A DNA stretch of 64,000 nucleotides, taken from positions 62,001 to 126,000 of the forward strand of contig DATMBG010000040.1 in NCBI GenBank assembly GCA_035559535.1. Direction: 5' to 3'. Position numbers and translations under genes: made by a program. Positions 9,331 through 17,627 of this stretch are shown one piece after another. The DNA comes from Candidatus Limnocylindrales bacterium (lineage in GTDB: Bacteria > Moduliflexota > Moduliflexia > Moduliflexales > JAUQPW01). Each line of letters starts with the position of its first letter. Within the stretch, counting starts at the first letter, position 1. The notes beneath the pieces were generated by a model. That model did not search any database. It saw nothing but the letters and a program-made list of their open reading frames with translations, and was not told the DNA's origin.

Positions 9331-9461
9331 CGTTTTAAGCTCTTATGAATTCATTCTCAAAGCTCAAAATCAGAAGCCTGTTTTTTCTGAGAAAACGGGT
9401 TTTTATGGGGTAAGTTTGAAACTGAATTCGTATCCATTTAACCAGTTAAAAGGAGGGATCC

Positions 9462-11231
9462 ATGAAGATAAAAAGTTCTATCAAAACTTTATTAATTGGA
9501 ATTCTGGCCGTGGGGATTTCACTTCTACTCCCCTTGAGGGTAATTGCCGCCTCTGTTTCCACAGAAGATCTGTTAAATGCAGACAAAAATAAGTCTGAGT
9601 GGCTGATTTACGGACGTACCTATAGCAATCAGCGCTTTAGCCCCCTGACGCAAATCAATCCCGACAACGTTGCCAACCTTCGTCCAGTCTGGGCTTTTTC
9701 CGTGGGGAACCTGGACGGTCTGGAGGGAACGCCGATAGTTCACGATGGGGTGATCTATATCACGGCGGCTTATGCCCATGTATTTGCCTTGGATGCAAGG
9801 AATGGACGTATGCTCTGGCATTATGCTCCCAAGTATCCAGATGGCCTCGGAACGGTACTCTGCTGCGGTCCTATCAATCGAGGCGTTGCCATTAAAGGGG
9901 ATTTGATCTATGTGCTGACCCTGGATGCCCGTCTGGTTGCATTGGATAAGAATACCGGCTCAGTGGTTTGGGAGAGAACAATAGGGGATTGGCAGGAAGG
10001 GATTACGGCTACAGGTGCGCCGCTGGTAGTGAAGGATCATGTCATTGTCGGAATTGCCGGAGGCGAATACGGCGTACGGGGTTATATCCGATCCTATAAT
10101 GCAAAAACAGGAGATCTAGAGTGGAATACCTTCACCATTCCAGGTCCTGGCGAACCGGGTCATGAGACCTGGCCGGGCGATACCTGGATGCACGGGGGTG
10201 GAACGACCTGGCAGACCGGAAGCTACGATCCGGAGTTGAACCAGCTTTACTGGGGCACCGGCAATGGAGGACCCTGGAATTCCGACCTGCGCAAAGGGGA
10301 TAATCTATGGATCAGCTCTCTCCTCTCTCTGGACCCGGATACAGGAAAGATTAATTGGGGCTATCAATATACACCCAATGAAGGATGGGATTATGACGGA
10401 AACAATGCCCCAATCCTTGCAGATATTACCATTGACGGTAAACCGATAAAGGCCGCGATACAGTCCAACAGAAACGGCTTCTTGTATGTTCTCAATCGGG
10501 TCAACGGTGAATTTATCTACGCGGTTCCAACCGTCGAAGGCATCAACTGGGCCAAAGGTCTCGATCCCAAAACCGGTAGACCTATCGTGAATGAGGCGAT
10601 GCGACCGTTGTCCAACGGTAAAACGGTAGAACCCATTGTTCCAGGCCTGGAAGGCGGAACAAACTGGTTCCCTATGGCTTATAACCCGGATCTGGGGTAC
10701 GTATTCTTTGCCACCAATCAATGGGCTATGGGTTTAACCGCCCATCCGGCCTCTGAAGTGAAGTATGAGAAAGGGAAGGTATACATGGGGGTAGACTACC
10801 AGATGTATCGTCAGAGTCCGACCATAGGGCATCTCAAGGCGTTCGATGTGATAAAGAGGAAATTTGTCTGGGATATGCCCAGCCCCTTGTTCTTGTTTGC
10901 CGGTGTGCTTGCCACCAAAAGTGGATTGGTATTTACCGGAGATCAATTTGGATTTTTCATGGCTCTGGACGCCAGGTCAGGTAAAGTCTTGTGGAAATTT
11001 CAAACCGGATCAGGGATTAATGCTTCCCCCATCACCTATGAGTTAGACGGTAAACAATATGTGGCCATTCTCTCCGGTTTGGGCGGGGATCCTTCTTTTT
11101 ATATTCAAAGTCCCAAAGGGGGAATGCTTTGGGTTTTTGGGCTTGAAAATCTTCCTCCAGACGTTGCCGGCGGTGGTAACTGGCAACCTCAACCTGTAGA
11201 AAATGCATTGAAAGACTATCCCCCTAAATAG
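9462..11231 (+). CDS. PQQ-dependent (quinoprotein) alcohol dehydrogenase, lanthanide-type active site
   Basis: 589 residues, start preceded by AAAGGAGG. A Sec signal peptide (residues 1-30) sends it to the periplasm. The rest is an eight-bladed quinoprotein propeller. Visible active-site elements are the vicinal disulfide pair Cys134-Cys135 (LCCGPINRG), Glu202 (GGEYGVRG), Asn268 (YWGTGN) and the catalytic Asp310 in WDYDGNN. Asp312, two residues on, is the extra acidic ligand that marks lanthanide-dependent enzymes (XoxF, PedH/ExaF) as opposed to calcium-dependent MxaF. Such enzymes oxidise methanol or other alcohols and pass electrons to a c-type cytochrome; a cytochrome c gene follows at 11343. 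Alcohol specificity cannot be told from sequence. No pqq biosynthesis genes are in the window. Confidence 0.92.
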   Translation: MKIKSSIKTLLIGILAVGISLLLPLRVIAASVSTEDLLNADKNKSEWLIYGRTYSNQRFSPLTQINPDNVANLRPVWAFSVGNLDGLEGTPIVHDGVIYITAAYAHVFALDARNGRMLWHYAPKYPDGLGTVLCCGPINRGVAIKGDLIYVLTLDARLVALDKNTGSVVWERTIGDWQEGITATGAPLVVKDHVIVGIAGGEYGVRGYIRSYNAKTGDLEWNTFTIPGPGEPGHETWPGDTWMHGGGTTWQTGSYDPELNQLYWGTGNGGPWNSDLRKGDNLWISSLLSLDPDTGKINWGYQYTPNEGWDYDGNNAPILADITIDGKPIKAAIQSNRNGFLYVLNRVNGEFIYAVPTVEGINWAKGLDPKTGRPIVNEAMRPLSNGKTVEPIVPGLEGGTNWFPMAYNPDLGYVFFATNQWAMGLTAHPASEVKYEKGKVYMGVDYQMYRQSPTIGHLKAFDVIKRKFVWDMPSPLFLFAGVLATKSGLVFTGDQFGFFMALDARSGKVLWKFQTGSGINASPITYELDGKQYVAILSGLGGDPSFYIQSPKGGMLWVFGLENLPPDVAGGGNWQPQPVENALKDYPPK

Positions 11232-11342
11232 GAACTGAGGTAAACGACCTACCCTTCAAAAAGAAGCCGATAAATGCTGTTAAAAATAGGGGATTGCAGG
11301 AAAGTTCCTCAGGCCATTTCTTAAGTACAGGACAATTTAAAA

Positions 11343-11789
11343 ATGAACGATCCAGGTAAGTACTTTCATGACCATCGAAGATTTGATAAACTACCCCGAT
11401 GGGTGACGGGAAGTCTAGACCTATTGTTTTTCCTGACTGTTCTCATCCTGTTTATCGTTCCGATGACTCTTGGGGTCCGAGCTGAATCCAATGAGGCTGC
11501 GCCCCAGGAGAAGAAAGGGCAGACGAATCCCTTTTCGGGGGATCCTAAAAGTATCCAGGAGGGAAAAGTTTTATACGGGAGTACCTGTGTAATCTGCCAT
11601 GGAAAAAAAGGGGGTCGAGGGCCGGACCTCACTTCTACCAGGCTCAGTAATGAAGCATTTATAGAGGTCGTGCTGAACGGACGTAAGGGGACCCAGATGC
11701 CCGCCTGGCGGGAAAAATTATCGGAAGAGGAGATCTGGAAAATCCTGGCCTACCTGGAAGACCTGAAAAAGTCAACGACGCCACGCTGA
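11343..11789 (+). CDS. Membrane-anchored monohaem cytochrome c
   Basis: 148 residues. Residues about 24-45 are a hydrophobic N-terminal anchor or signal (LDLLFFLTVLILFIVPMTL). The haem motif is C82-V-I-C85-H86 and Met119 in QMPAW is the likely sixth ligand, as in class I cytochromes c. It lies 111 bp after the PQQ dehydrogenase gene on the same strand, which points to a role as its electron acceptor. The ribosome-binding site is weak (AGGAC), so translation may be low or coupled. Fold and haem ligands are seen directly; the electron-transfer partnership is inferred from position. Confidence 0.88.
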   Translation: MNDPGKYFHDHRRFDKLPRWVTGSLDLLFFLTVLILFIVPMTLGVRAESNEAAPQEKKGQTNPFSGDPKSIQEGKVLYGSTCVICHGKKGGRGPDLTSTRLSNEAFIEVVLNGRKGTQMPAWREKLSEEEIWKILAYLEDLKKSTTPR

Positions 11790-11792
11790 TCA

Positions 11793-11935
11793 GTAACTGT
11801 AATCATTTAGTTATAGTTAGTAAGTGTCATGTTTTTCTGTCTGAACCCTCCCCATCTCCTCTCAAGGGAGAACTGAGGTAGGGTTGCTCCTACTGAAGTC
11901 TCCCCTCCAGGGAGCTTTTAAGGGTAAGTTTTTTC
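11793..11935. repeat. MITE-like element, copy A (related to 33324-33479)
   Basis: GTAACTGTAATCATTTAG (11793-11810) and TTTTTCTGTCTGAAC (11832-11846) match, in reverse complement, the right flank of the element at 33427-33475. The central loop (AACTGAGG...GTTGCTCCTACTGAAG) matches that of the other copy. The right boundary is approximate. Confidence 0.5.
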
Positions 11936-11942
11936 TAACCTA

Positions 11943-11966
11943 TGTCAAGGGGGGATGATTGACCTA
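11943..11966 (-). repeat. 25-bp palindromic element, divergent copy 1
   Basis: On the minus strand it reads TAGGTCAATCATC then CCCCCTTGACATA, a degenerate member of the family with consensus TAGGTCAAACGTC-YYC-RTTTGAC. Confidence 0.5.
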
Positions 11967-12145
11967 CCACCCCAACGTAGGAAGGGAGCCCTTGGGAATG
12001 ATCTGGGTCTCCAATCTCCCCTTCTCTGAAAGGGAGTCGGAGAGGTTAAGGTTCAAAAAATCTACCCCTGAAAGCCTCCAAGGAGGATGAGGAGGCACAG
12101 ACACCAGAATACCAGTAAGCTCCATAAGGAGCGCCCCCTTCTGAA

Positions 12146-12180
12146 CCTTCCCCCGCTTGGCAGGGGAAGGAACTTTGAAG
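12146..12180. repeat. GC-rich hairpin repeat with AACTTTGAAG flank, copy 1
   Basis: CCTTCCCC (12146-12153) pairs with GGGGAAGG (12163-12170) and is followed by AACTTTGAAGCGAA. Nearly the same 35 bp occurs at 55205-55241. Confidence 0.6.
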
Positions 12181-12580
12181 CGAATGTAAAATGGGGGAGG
12201 AACCGGGGCGGGGGCATCTTAACCTGGCGCCCGGGAAGTGTCTGGACCCCACGCCCCGTCCTTGGCTGGATAGGTATAGGACCGGGATTAGAAGAGTTTA
12301 GTTTGCTTTAGCGGCCTTAGATTTAATAGATATAAGCCAACCTTTGCATTATATTTATGGTACAGATATCAGGTAACCTATCCACGGATAGGGATTAATG
12401 CCCCTTTGAATATTCTCGCTGTAGGACGGGTACAACATGCCGTGCGCCTGGCTTGGGGATTTCTTCCCTGGAAGTCCAGGCCTGGTAATACCTCGGGGTA
12501 GTCACAAATATCCTGAAAGCCCATGACTTCCGATGGGGTTTTTTGTTTTGAAGGGGAGGATATTTCTATCTTACAGGTTG

Positions 12581-12687
12581 AGTTTGGAACTAAGGGGTTT
12601 GTTCTCCACTCCAGAAAATCTTATCGCGACACTTTAAGAGATTTAAAAAAGATAAAGTTTGCAACGAAGGGATTTGTTTGCCACTTC
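12581..12687. repeat. Diverged 32-bp direct repeat, two copies 75 bp apart
   Basis: 12581-12612 and 12656-12687 agree at 26 of 32 positions, with shared words AGTTTG-AAC and TTTGTT--CCACT. Function unknown. Confidence 0.5.
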
Positions 12688-12820
12688 AAACAACAGAGGT
12701 ATAAAGACGGAAACAAACCATAGCCGGCAGAAAATACTAAAAAGAAATTAGAACACAAACTGCTTACAGGCCATCTGTTTACTGCTTTTTACCTCTGTAG
12801 GAAGTGGGGGGAATGGGATT

Positions 12821-13774
12821 ATGAAATTAGAAGATATCCAAAGAGTCGCCGTTATCGGTGCCGGTACCATGGGCCATGGGATTGCTCAGGTATTTGCTTA
12901 CAATGGCTATCAGGTTCGTTTACACGATATAAAACAAGAGTTTGTAGATCGGGGTATGCGTCGAATCCAACTCAATTTAAAACTATTCATCGAAAAGGGT
13001 CTAACGACTCCAGAACGGATGGAATCAACCCTTTCCCGGATTCGACCCACCACGGATTTAGCTGAAGCTCTTCGAGACGCCGATTTTGTTATGGAGGTGG
13101 TACCCGAGGAAATGAGTTTGAAGAAGGACACGTTCAAGCAAATGGATACTTTGGCTCCGCCTCAAGCCATTCTGGCCAGTAATACCTCTACTTTCATGAT
13201 ATCTGAGCTGGCTTCGGTAACTCAACGTCCGGATAAGGTCATCGGAGCCCATTGGATGCAACCCCCCCATGTTTTACCCCTGGTAGAAATTATCCGAGGT
13301 GCAAAAACCTCTGAGGAAACCCTCTCTATCACAAAGGAGATCCTAACCCGAATGGGTAAAGTTCCTATTATCTGTAAGGAAGTTCCCGGCTTCATTGTCA
13401 ACCGGGTCCAGGGAGCTATGTTGAAAGAAGCCTGTAATTTGGTGGAGCAGGGAATTTGCAGTAAGGAAGACGTAGACAGGGCCTGGACCTATCATCTGGG
13501 ATTACGTTATGCCTTGTTTGGACCCTTTGAAGCTCTGGATAGTTTGGGGATAGACACCTGGTATAAGTGTTTCGTTTATATGTACGAAACTTTAAAAGAT
13601 CCCCGCTTTGAACCCCCCAAATTAATGAAAGAGAAGGTTGATGCTAACGAAGTAGGTCTTAAAACCGGTAAAGGCTTCTTCGATTATACAGGTCAGGATA
13701 TCGATGCCATTATCGATCAACGGAACGAACAAATCATCCAGTTACTTTTGTTCTTAAAAAGGGCCCAGCTTTAG
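12821..13774 (+). CDS. 3-hydroxyacyl-CoA dehydrogenase family protein (L-gulonate/lambda-crystallin-like)
   Basis: 317 residues. The N-terminal Rossmann domain has GAGTMGHGIAQ (13-23) for NAD binding. Ser120-Asn121 and the His144-Glu156 dyad (GAHWMQPPHVLPLVE) are the family's catalytic residues. Where fatty-acid enzymes have NPV after the histidine region, this protein has QPP, and its C-terminal part (LRYALFGPFEALDSLG) resembles L-gulonate 3-dehydrogenase, lambda-crystallin and carnitine dehydrogenase. The substrate may therefore be a hydroxyacid rather than an acyl-CoA. It is convergent with a cluster for hydroxyacid oxidation at 13877-17313. An NAD-dependent 3-hydroxyacid dehydrogenase is certain at family level; the substrate is not. 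Confidence 0.88.
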   Translation: MKLEDIQRVAVIGAGTMGHGIAQVFAYNGYQVRLHDIKQEFVDRGMRRIQLNLKLFIEKGLTTPERMESTLSRIRPTTDLAEALRDADFVMEVVPEEMSLKKDTFKQMDTLAPPQAILASNTSTFMISELASVTQRPDKVIGAHWMQPPHVLPLVEIIRGAKTSEETLSITKEILTRMGKVPIICKEVPGFIVNRVQGAMLKEACNLVEQGICSKEDVDRAWTYHLGLRYALFGPFEALDSLGIDTWYKCFVYMYETLKDPRFEPPKLMKEKVDANEVGLKTGKGFFDYTGQDIDAIIDQRNEQIIQLLLFLKRAQL

Positions 13775-13782
13775 AAGGACAC

Positions 13783-13873
13783 GGAAGTGTGGAAGTGTGG
13801 AAGTGTGGAAGTGTGGAAGTATGTATGGAAGTGTGAGAGGGTAAGTGCAAATCCTCCCACACTCCCACACTTC
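13783..13873. terminator. Tandem 8-bp words and inverted copies between convergent genes
   Basis: GGAAGTGT is repeated four times (13783-13814) plus a variant (13815-13822) and a further GGAAGTGTG. Inverted words CCCACACTCCCACACTTC lie at about 13857-13873. The whole can fold into a hairpin and sits exactly between two converging stop codons, so a bidirectional terminator is likely. Confidence 0.65.
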
Positions 13874-13876
13874 TAT

Positions 13877-14770
13877 TTAAGACTTTTTCTTTATTTCGGT
13901 CTTTGCAAAGTCTTCCAGAAGTTTGACCAGCGAACCGTTATCGTCTTCTCCTAAACCTCGAGTGGTCAGAGCCAGCATCATCTGTTGAACCAGGCTGGTA
14001 ATGGGAAGGGGAACACCTAAATCTTTGGCTGCCGATAAAGCATTATTCAGATCTTTAAGGTGGAGTTTTAATTTAAATCCCGGCTTAAAGTTTCGTTCCA
14101 TGATAGCCGGAATTCGAGATTCCATCATGTTACTACCGGCGAGGCCACCTCGAATGGCCTGAAATATTAAATTAGGGTCTACCCCGGCTTTAACTCCCAG
14201 GACAAAAGCTTCTCCGAGGGCTTCTAAATTGATGGCCGCAATAATCTGATTGGCCAGCTTGGTAAAACCGCCGGCTCCTATATTGCCAACCCGTACGACA
14301 CTCTTTCCCATGGCCTTAAATATGTCCAGGCATTTATCAAAAACTTCTTGATCACCTCCTACCATGATGGCCAGGGTTGCGTTAATAGCCCCCGTTTCAC
14401 CTCCACTGACCGGAGCGTCTAACATCTTAACCCCTTTTTTTGCGACCTCAGCGGCTATTCTTTGTGAAACAATGGGAGAGATGGAACTCATATCAATGAG
14501 GATGGTACCGGCCCTGGCACCCTCCAGAACCCCGTTTTCTCCCAAAATGACCTTCTCTACATCGGGTGAGTCCGGCAGCATGGTAATAACCACTTCAGCT
14601 TTTTGGGCAACCTCCTTGGGAGAATAGGCAGCCTCTGCGCCTTCCTTCATTAACTCTTCCACCGGTCCTCTGCTACGGTTATGAACAACGAGGGGAAATC
14701 CTGCCTTTATAAGATTCCGGGCCATGGGCTTTCCCATGATCCCTAAACCGATGAAACCAATTTTTTTCAT
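13877..14770 (-). CDS. 2-hydroxy-3-oxopropionate (tartronate semialdehyde) reductase / 3-hydroxyisobutyrate dehydrogenase family
   Basis: 297 residues, the usual length. GLGIMGKPM (8-16) is the NAD(P)-binding loop, DAPVSGGETGA (118-128) the substrate-binding loop, and Lys171 in GGFTKLANQ the catalytic lysine of beta-hydroxyacid dehydrogenases. The sequence is closest in feel to GarR/GlxR, which reduces tartronate semialdehyde to D-glycerate. It is the last gene of a minus-strand group with a GlcD-type oxidase and a sugar isomerase-like TIM barrel, consistent with glycolate, glyoxylate or sugar-acid breakdown. 3-hydroxyisobutyrate dehydrogenase is the alternative. Confidence 0.9.
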   Translation of the reverse strand: MKKIGFIGLGIMGKPMARNLIKAGFPLVVHNRSRGPVEELMKEGAEAAYSPKEVAQKAEVVITMLPDSPDVEKVILGENGVLEGARAGTILIDMSSISPIVSQRIAAEVAKKGVKMLDAPVSGGETGAINATLAIMVGGDQEVFDKCLDIFKAMGKSVVRVGNIGAGGFTKLANQIIAAINLEALGEAFVLGVKAGVDPNLIFQAIRGGLAGSNMMESRIPAIMERNFKPGFKLKLHLKDLNNALSAAKDLGVPLPITSLVQQMMLALTTRGLGEDDNGSLVKLLEDFAKTEIKKKS

Positions 14771-14787
14771 ATCTATGAGACTGCAGG

Positions 14788-14841
14788 CTAGAGGCCGAAA
14801 GATAATAAGACAAGTCTCCGGTCTCTAGTCCCCGGCCTCTA
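14788..14841. terminator. Gene-junction hairpin
   Basis: CTAGAGGCCG (14788-14797) pairs with CGGCCTCTA (14833-14841), the last bases of which are the stop codon of the oxidase gene. Degenerate words of the same kind (GGCTAGAGG, TCTCTAGTC) fill the loop. Confidence 0.45.
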
Positions 14842-16257
14842 TTCAAAAATCTTCCCCGGATTCATGATATGATTCGGATCGAAGGTATCTCGGATGGCCA
14901 ACTGGATGGTATAACTGGCTCCCTGGAATTCCCAGGAACAGTATTTTCGTTTGGTAATGCCGATTCCATGTTCACCGGAGCAAGTTCCGTTCAATCGAAG
15001 GGTCAGCCGGAAGATTTCATCGATGGCCTCCTCACCCCGTTTAATCTCCTCGGGATCATTTTCCAGCATAATATTGACATGGATATTTCCATCTCCGGCA
15101 TGGCCATAGTTGACCACATGGACCTGATATTGTTCTGCTATTTTCTTTGTACCTTCCAGCATTTCCAGTAAGGCTCCTCTGGGAACGGCAATATCTTCGG
15201 CGATTTTAACCGGTTTATATCGCATAATAGCCGCATTGAGGGAGCGTCTGGCAAGCCACAGTTGATCCCGTCGTTCTTTGGTTTCCGCTATTTGAATACT
15301 GGCGGCACCGTTATTTTTACAAATATCCAGGATTCGGTTAAATTCGATTTCCGTGGAGATAGAATCCCCGTCCGTTTCGATAAGGAGGAGGGATTCGGCC
15401 TCTACAGGCAGTCCGGCATGCATGTAGGCTTCTACACAACGAATGGCCGCATTATCTATAAATTCCATGACGGCTGGTAAGATGCCGGAGTAAAAAACTC
15501 CAGTCAAGGTCCTGGCCATAGCGGTCAGATCATCAAACCCAACCAGCATGGTACGATAAACTTTAGGGAGGGGAATTAACTTAATATAAGCTTTGGTAAT
15601 AACGGCCAGAGTTCCTTCGCAACCGGTAATCAGACCGATCAAAGCAGAACTGGCATAATCCCGGGTCCCAAAGGGGCCTGTGTCCACAATCTCCCCATGG
15701 GGTAAGACTACCTCTAATCCTTGAACATAATCCCGGGTAACGCCATACTTTAAACAATGGGGACCTCCGGCGCATTCTGCAATATTACCCCCAACGGTTG
15801 AGACGCCCTTACTGGAAGGATCTGGAGGAAAGTATAACCCATATTTCGCCACCTCCTGATTCAGGTGATCGTTGATAACATGGGGTTGGATAATGGCCAG
15901 ACGGTTTCCTACATCTACTTTTAAGATGCGATTCATCCGTCGGGTGGAAAGGACGATTCCTCCGAAGATGGGTACAGATCCGCCGGTTCTTCCTGTGGAA
16001 GCGGCAAAGGGGGTAATGGGAATTTTATAATGATTGGCCAGCCTGACAATTTCAGAGATTTGTTGTGCAGAAGTAGGCTCTACCACTACCTCCGGCATCG
16101 CACTGTAATCTTGAGAATCATAGGAATGACAGACAAGGACTTCTGGAGCCGTATGAACCAGATCCGGACCGAGGATCCGCTGGAGTTCGGCTAAGACTTC
16201 GGGTTTCACAGGCTGATAAGCCGTTTTATCAAGGGTTGATTCGATAAACGCTTTCAC
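14839..16257 (-). CDS. glcD: FAD-linked oxidase, GlcD/D-lactate dehydrogenase family
   Basis: 472 residues. The N-terminal half is a PCMH-type FAD-binding domain (VVVEPTSAQQISEIVRLAN, TPFAASTGRTGGSVP, DPSSKGVSTVGGNIAECAGGP). The C-terminal half ends with the family motif GTCSGEHGIGITKRKY. These enzymes oxidise glycolate, D-lactate or other 2-hydroxyacids to 2-oxoacids, using flavin and passing electrons to the membrane. No iron-sulfur partner (GlcF) lies next to it, so it may act alone as the single-chain D-lactate/D-2-hydroxyglutarate enzymes do. It is 68 bp upstream of the GarR-type gene and shares its strand. The exact hydroxyacid is unknown. Confidence 0.9.
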   Translation of the reverse strand: MKAFIESTLDKTAYQPVKPEVLAELQRILGPDLVHTAPEVLVCHSYDSQDYSAMPEVVVEPTSAQQISEIVRLANHYKIPITPFAASTGRTGGSVPIFGGIVLSTRRMNRILKVDVGNRLAIIQPHVINDHLNQEVAKYGLYFPPDPSSKGVSTVGGNIAECAGGPHCLKYGVTRDYVQGLEVVLPHGEIVDTGPFGTRDYASSALIGLITGCEGTLAVITKAYIKLIPLPKVYRTMLVGFDDLTAMARTLTGVFYSGILPAVMEFIDNAAIRCVEAYMHAGLPVEAESLLLIETDGDSISTEIEFNRILDICKNNGAASIQIAETKERRDQLWLARRSLNAAIMRYKPVKIAEDIAVPRGALLEMLEGTKKIAEQYQVHVVNYGHAGDGNIHVNIMLENDPEEIKRGEEAIDEIFRLTLRLNGTCSGEHGIGITKRKYCSWEFQGASYTIQLAIRDTFDPNHIMNPGKIFE

Positions 16258-16262
16258 GGGCC

Positions 16263-16332
16263 ATGAACAATCAACAATGAACCCTGTACCCTAGAGGATA
16301 GATACCCGCTCATTGCAAATTGTTCACTGTTC
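16263..16332. terminator. Gene-junction inverted words (GAACAATGAACAAT type)
   Basis: ATGAACAATCAACAATGAAC (16263-16282) is opposed by CATTGCAAATTGTTCACTG (16311-16329). The same words recur at 53947-53982. The right arm overlaps the last codons of the upstream gene. Confidence 0.45.
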
Positions 16333-17313
16333 CTTGCTAATCTGTTGGGCAATATTTATGAGATTTTCTTTTTCTTCGGTAAAAACACAAAGTTGACTTA
16401 TTTCCAGTCCGGCCCAGGCTTCGGTCAAAGTACGTTTGGCGTTGGCAATCACCATCTCGGAAGTAACCCCGGCATGGGGCTTGATCTCAAAACCTACGAA
16501 CCGTCGTACTTTCCCCCTTAAGAAACCAATCTCAAAAAGGGTCTTGAGATAGTTTCTCAACTCCTCTACATCGTTGACACCACCGGGAACGCCGAACAGG
16601 GGATGTTGATCGCCATACAAAGGACTGGATTTGTCCAGAACACAATTCCCCATGTGCATGGCTACCAGATAATCTTTAATAACGGGAAGTACCTTGGCCG
16701 GATCTTCCCCTAACAGGGGAAGGTGGCTGAGGTCATGAATCAACCCAAAATCGGGATAATCCTGTCGTATAGCCTCGGCGAGCTTTTTGGCTTCATCAAC
16801 CGGCCCGATGAGGGATTTTTTCTCAATTTCACGGTCGAAAATTTTGAGGGCAACAGGAATTCCGGCTTTTTCTCGGGCATAGTAACAGATTTGCTTAATG
16901 GAATCGATTAAGAGCTCCATGGCTTTCTCCCGTTTGTTCGGACCCGGGTCGTAACCACTCAAAATGGATAAGCTACTCGCATTGAGATCAACGGCATGGT
17001 CTATACATTCCTTAACTATCTGGATGGCTCTTTTTCTGGCTTCTGGATCTTCTGCATTCAAATCTCCTTTGAGGGGAAGGAGAACAGATTGAGCTGCAAA
17101 ATTGACTTGAAGGCGACTGTATTTCAAAAGGACTCCGACTTCCTTTCGAACCTTTTCATCCTTAGCACCTACAATATCAATGGCCCCAAAGAATTCATCT
17201 TCTGCAATTCGCCGGATGGTTTCAAAAACAGGACCTTCCTGTCGAAGGGTCTCGGGAAACGCCATAGGATGAACAATCCCAACCTTCATGTACATGTCCC
17301 AGGGTGTTTTCAT
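16324..17313 (-). CDS. Xylose isomerase-like TIM-barrel protein (sugar isomerase/epimerase)
   Basis: 329 residues from the ATG at 17313, chosen because AAGGAG lies 8 bp upstream. An ATG six codons earlier sits on that same site. The chain shows alternating strand/helix segments of an AP-endonuclease-2/xylose-isomerase-like barrel: FFGAIDIVGAKDE, LNASSLSILSGYDPGPNKRE, FGLIHDLSHLPLLGEDP, LVAMHMGNC and VGFEIKPHAG, which supply the acidic and histidine metal ligands usual in this fold. It is first in a co-directional set with the GlcD-type oxidase and the GarR-type reductase and may isomerise a sugar acid such as hydroxypyruvate (Hyi-like). The substrate is inferred from neighbours. Confidence 0.85.
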   Translation of the reverse strand: MKTPWDMYMKVGIVHPMAFPETLRQEGPVFETIRRIAEDEFFGAIDIVGAKDEKVRKEVGVLLKYSRLQVNFAAQSVLLPLKGDLNAEDPEARKRAIQIVKECIDHAVDLNASSLSILSGYDPGPNKREKAMELLIDSIKQICYYAREKAGIPVALKIFDREIEKKSLIGPVDEAKKLAEAIRQDYPDFGLIHDLSHLPLLGEDPAKVLPVIKDYLVAMHMGNCVLDKSSPLYGDQHPLFGVPGGVNDVEELRNYLKTLFEIGFLRGKVRRFVGFEIKPHAGVTSEMVIANAKRTLTEAWAGLEISQLCVFTEEKENLINIAQQISKEQ

Positions 17314-17627
17314 GTGAGAATCTCCTTTCAAAATCTTATGAAAAGAATAAAAAGTGTTCAGACAAGATTCATTTTAAGTTTTAAGGACAGATCCGTCAAG
17401 GAAATTAGGAGGGTGAAGTATCTGTTAAGGAAAGTGGCCTTTCTTTCCAGGCAAGCTTTTATTAAAACAAAAAACAGAGAACCAGAAATCTAAAATCGGT
17501 TTGGATTCGTATTACTCTTACGAGATGAAAAGGAATGAGATTTCATTTTAAAATTCTTATCTGTTGGCCCGGGGTCTAAAGGGTATAAAGACACCGGACT
17601 AACCTTACAGATACAAGGAGCGTAGCC
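17314..17627. other. Divergent intergenic region
   Basis: Spacer between the divergent TIM-barrel and haemoglobin genes. It must hold both promoters; I cannot pick out a convincing pair of boxes. No coding frame is supported. Confidence 0.4.

Larger units (their letters stand above)
8468..9461. other. Intergenic region without a gene (divergent promoter region)
   Basis: No credible coding frame. It lies between the divergent vWA gene and the PQQ dehydrogenase gene and must carry both promoters. It contains a MITE-like repeat (8550-8661) and a candidate forward promoter (9302-9330). The rest is AT-rich and featureless to me. Confidence 0.6.
11790..12820. other. Intergenic region rich in repeats, no gene supported
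   Basis: About 1 kb without a convincing gene. It holds a MITE-like element (11793-about 11935), a divergent copy of the 25-bp palindrome (11943-11964), a GC-rich hairpin (12146-12170), a CCAGGCCTGG palindrome at about 12476, a weak terminator-like hairpin (CCCAT/ATGGG followed by six T, 12520-12544) and a diverged direct repeat (12581-12612 and 12656-12687). Confidence 0.6.

Noticed and set aside
12350-12548. Possible small RNA ending in a CCCAT/ATGGG hairpin and T-run
   Set aside because: The stem is only 5 bp and I could match the upstream sequence to no RNA family; mentioned only in the spacer note.
12523-12723. 66-codon open frame in the spacer before the dehydrogenase gene
   Set aside because: It spans the diverged 32-bp direct repeat, lacks a ribosome-binding site and has no family resemblance.
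13783-13873. Tandem 8-bp words as a possible CRISPR or VNTR array
   Set aside because: The units abut with no spacers and invert within the same junction; they fit a terminator-like hairpin better.
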